Shown one piece after another: positions 5,893-6,957 of a stretch of DNA of 6,957 bases. Source of the stretch: Desulfobacula sp. (lineage in GTDB: Bacteria > Desulfobacterota > Desulfobacteria > Desulfobacterales > Desulfobacteraceae). Position numbers and translations under genes: made by a program. The stretch spans positions 1 to 6,957 of the forward strand of contig JAOZRF010000146.1 of assembly GCA_029940245.1 (NCBI GenBank). The letters run 5' to 3'. Numbering within the stretch: the first letter of the stretch is position 1; every line of letters starts with the position of its first letter. The notes beneath the pieces were generated by a model that saw only the letters and a list, made by a program, of their open reading frames with translations, made no database searches and was not told where the DNA came from.

Positions 5893-5992
5893 GATCTCTT
5901 AGTATAAATTTAAGGATCAAAGCACCTTGGAGCCATATTTATTATTGGAGCGGACATGGTAAGCATTCTTAAATGAGCCGTCATTACATCCG

Positions 5993-6024
5993 TTTTAGCA
6001 AGAGTACTGCGACAGTTTTAGCAA
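5993..6024 (+). repeat. TTTTAGCAA direct repeat pair
   Basis: TTTTAGCAA occurs at 5993-6001 and 6016-6024, 23 bases apart, in non-coding DNA. It is too short to assign a function; a spaced pair of binding sites or chance are both possible. Confidence 0.3.
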
Positions 6025-6092
6025 AGCCATCCAGTCCGCAAAAGTTATCAAACCTCAAATTAAAAAATCAAACCAATTAGCGCAAACAGGGT

Positions 6093-6129
6093 GGGGTCAG
6101 GCCTTGCAGATGATAGCAGGGTCTGACCC
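6093..6129 (+). repeat. REP-like hairpin upstream of mazEF
   Basis: GGGTCAGGCC (6094-6103) pairs with GGTCTGACCC (6120-6129), a ten-base stem with one G-T wobble and a 16-base loop. The right arm is itself part of a shorter palindrome, CAGGGTCTGACCCTG (6117-6131). The left side is identical over 12 bases to the copy at 1011. A short GC-rich imperfect stem headed by a conserved G-rich tetranucleotide is the expected substrate form for a RAYT transposase. Confidence 0.65.
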
Positions 6130-6246
6130 TGAGAAGTGCTTGTTTTTACAGGTAATATTGAATAAAACAGGAGCTGAAAAGGTCTTGGCGTGCACTTTTG
6201 GGGGCCAAAAAGGGGTGTTTTAAAGTTTTAGGGGGAGATATACGCA

Positions 6247-6275
6247 TTGACAATGTTCTTTTTTGTGTGCATAAT
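6247..6275 (+). promoter_or_regulatory. mazEF promoter
   Basis: TTGACA (6247-6252) and CATAAT (6270-6275) are separated by exactly 17 bases, a near-consensus sigma-70 promoter. Transcription would start near 6282, giving a leader of about 20 bases with GAGGAGG (6293-6299) before the antitoxin. It is the strongest promoter in the window, as expected for an autorepressed TA operon. Confidence 0.75.
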
Positions 6276-6301
6276 AATGGGTATAAAATTTTGAGGAGGA
6301 T

Positions 6302-6553
6302 ATGATGAGCAGGGAAATGGTTAGATTAAACATTACACTTCCTTTTTCCATTGCCGAAGAACTCAATCAGATAACAGTGTCCCGTAAAAGAAGTCAATTT
6401 ATTGCAGAAGCTGTCAGGTTGAGAATCAAGCAATTGAAAGACGAGAATTTAGAAGCACTTCTTGGCGAAGGATATCAGGCGGAAAAAAAGGAAGGGCTAA
6501 AAATAACAAAAGAATTTGAAGCTGTTGATTTTGAGAACTGGGATGAATATTAA
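6302..6553 (+). CDS. MazE-like ribbon-helix-helix antitoxin
   Basis: The 83-residue antitoxin has an N-terminal ribbon-helix-helix: strand MVRLNITLP (residues 6-14), helix FSIAEELNQI (15-24) and second helix RSQFIAEAVRLRIKQL (30-45). This is the DNA-binding fold of CopG/MazE-like repressors of the Gram-positive-type and mycobacterial MazE group. The C-terminal part ends in an acidic aromatic tail, EFEAVDFENWDEY (71-83), which in this family wraps around and inhibits MazF. Two adjacent ATGs are possible. AGGAGG (6294-6299) is only two bases from the ATG at 6302 but five from the ATG at 6305, so the true start is probably 6305 (protein MSREMVRLN...). The gene overlaps mazF by 11 bases in another frame. 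It should bind DNA near the promoter at 6247-6275. Confidence 0.87.
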   Translation: MMSREMVRLNITLPFSIAEELNQITVSRKRSQFIAEAVRLRIKQLKDENLEALLGEGYQAEKKEGLKITKEFEAVDFENWDEY

Positions 6554-6890
6554 GCGGGGAGAGATATTTATTGCAGCGCTGGATCCTGTTATCGGCCATG
6601 AGGTTGCGAAAACAAGGCCTGTTATCATTGTATCGAATAATATCGGCAATAAATATTCCGGGACTGTGACTGTAATACCGGTTACCTCTAAGAATCTTAC
6701 AAAAATATATCCTTTTGAAGTTTATCTTCCCCATGATGCCAGCCGGTTGAAAAAAGATTCAAAAGGAAAGACAGATCAGATTCGGACTCTTGATAAGGCA
6801 AGATTGATTAAATCAATTGGAATGCTGAGCGATGAGCTGATGAACAATATGGATAAGGCGATTAAGGTTCATTTGAATTTATTAAAATAA
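6543..6890 (+). CDS. mazF: MazF/PemK-family endoribonuclease toxin
   Basis: The 115-residue protein has the complete MazF/PemK fold, a toxin that cuts single-stranded RNA at short specific sequences. Visible motifs are KRGEIF (residues 4-9), GHEVAKTRPVIIVS (18-31), VTVIPVTSK (42-50) and KTDQIRTLDKARL (76-88). R25 and T48 fall at the same positions as the catalytic pair of B. subtilis MazF, so the toxin should be active. Its cleavage site cannot be read from the sequence. The frame is open upstream to a TTG at 6516, but the ATG at 6543 gives the canonical N terminus and places the start 11 bases before the antitoxin stop, typical coupling. No strong Shine-Dalgarno precedes it, which fits lower toxin synthesis. 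A REP palindrome begins one base after the stop codon. Confidence 0.93.
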   Translation: MNIKRGEIFIAALDPVIGHEVAKTRPVIIVSNNIGNKYSGTVTVIPVTSKNLTKIYPFEVYLPHDASRLKKDSKGKTDQIRTLDKARLIKSIGMLSDELMNNMDKAIKVHLNLLK

Positions 6891-6891
6891 T

Positions 6892-6909
6892 GGGGCCAGG
6901 CCTGACCCC
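6892..6909. repeat. REP-like palindrome just after mazF
   Basis: GGGGCCAGGCCTGACCCC is an 18-base palindrome with a single non-complementary pair (C6896 against A6905; a G-T wobble on the other strand). It starts one base after the mazF stop. It is followed by CGAACGTTA (6909-6917), also found after the transposase gene. With no immediate T-run it is not a standard terminator. It is interpreted as a REP copy of the GGGGTCAGGCCTGACCCC family. Confidence 0.6.
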
Positions 6910-6918
6910 GAACGTTAA

Positions 6919-6924
6919 AGGAGG
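6919..6924 (+). promoter_or_regulatory. Shine-Dalgarno-like AGGAGG near the window end
   Basis: AGGAGG stands 21 bases before the first ATG (6946), too far for a normal start. It may be chance or belong to a gene whose start was altered. The remaining bases to the edge are too few to call a gene. Confidence 0.2.
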
Positions 6925-6957
6925 TTTTTCTTTCTGGCTGAATAGATGATGACAATG

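Larger units (their letters stand above)
5690..6246. other. long non-coding stretch between the dehydratase and mazEF
   Basis: No credible gene was found on either strand. From left to right the stretch holds the two terminators, the AT palindrome and an isolated TTGACA plus operator-like motif near 5873-5892. It then has a Shine-Dalgarno-like GGAG before a six-codon frame at 5956-5976, a direct repeat of TTTTAGCAA (5993-6001 and 6016-6024), the REP hairpin at 6093-6129 and a G-rich segment at 6200-6235. The motif pieces without a gene suggest that a regulated gene was deleted here, which is inference. Confidence 0.55.

Noticed and set aside
5993..6024. TTTTAGCAA pair as start of a CRISPR-like or attachment repeat
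   Set aside because: Only two nine-base copies, with no further units or spacers.
6200..6235. G-rich stretch with GGGGG, GGGG and GGGGG runs, possible G-quadruplex, and a TTTTGG/CCAAAA inverted repeat
   Set aside because: Only three substantial G-runs with a long intervening loop, and the inverted repeat has just six AU-rich pairs with a three-base loop; not enough for a claim.
6516..6542. Longer mazF start at the TTG
   Set aside because: The MazF family begins at the KRGEI strand; ATG 6543 gives the canonical N terminus and normal overlap with the antitoxin.
6892..6930. Palindrome plus TTTTT as a rho-independent terminator of mazF
   Set aside because: The five Ts come 15 bases after the palindrome, and the palindrome has no loop, so it fits a REP repeat better than a terminator.

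Overview
The window looks like an accessory stretch of a bacterial chromosome, most likely from a Desulfobacterota-type (delta-proteobacterial) organism. This taxonomic guess is inference: it rests on the flavour of the REP-associated transposase, the GGGGTCAG-type repeats and the large membrane-bound sugar dehydratase, not on any marker gene. Base composition is moderate to low in GC, and the first 600 bases are conspicuously A-rich compared with the sugar dehydratase gene.

Left part (1-1010): an intact DinJ/RelB antitoxin gene, a YafQ-like toxin cut down to 41 codons, and a Phd/YefM antitoxin broken by frameshifts. Together they form a small graveyard of toxin-antitoxin (TA) modules. They are followed by a small one-pass membrane protein of unknown function with a GTG start. 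Centre-left (1011-2680): a complete hipBA module on the minus strand, with a clear inverted-repeat operator in front of hipB. Centre (2627-3737): a REP-associated tyrosine (Y1, HUH) transposase on the plus strand. It carries a helix-turn-helix and a further C-terminal domain resembling the small FWSY-type proteins encoded beside AbiEii-like nucleotidyltransferases. Centre-right (3794-5689): a 631-residue membrane-anchored nucleotide-sugar 4,6-dehydratase of the WbpM/PglF/CapD class, the one housekeeping-like or surface-polysaccharide gene. A 612-base non-coding stretch follows, starting with two terminator-like hairpins. Right (6093-6909): a mazEF-like module with a near-consensus promoter.

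The thread through the window is a short repeat with core GGGGTCAG, often extended to GGGGTCAGGCCTGACCCC. Copies or half-copies lie at both ends of hipBA (1011 and 2628) and at both ends of mazEF (6093 and 6892), with the transposase gene directly beside one of them. REP sequences are the known substrates of this transposase class. The most interesting reading is therefore that a RAYT/REP system and several TA modules share the same insertion neighbourhood, and that one REP copy now supplies the stop codon of hipA. Whether the repeats move, delimit or merely tolerate the TA modules cannot be decided from the sequence alone. I saw no tRNA, rRNA or CRISPR array.
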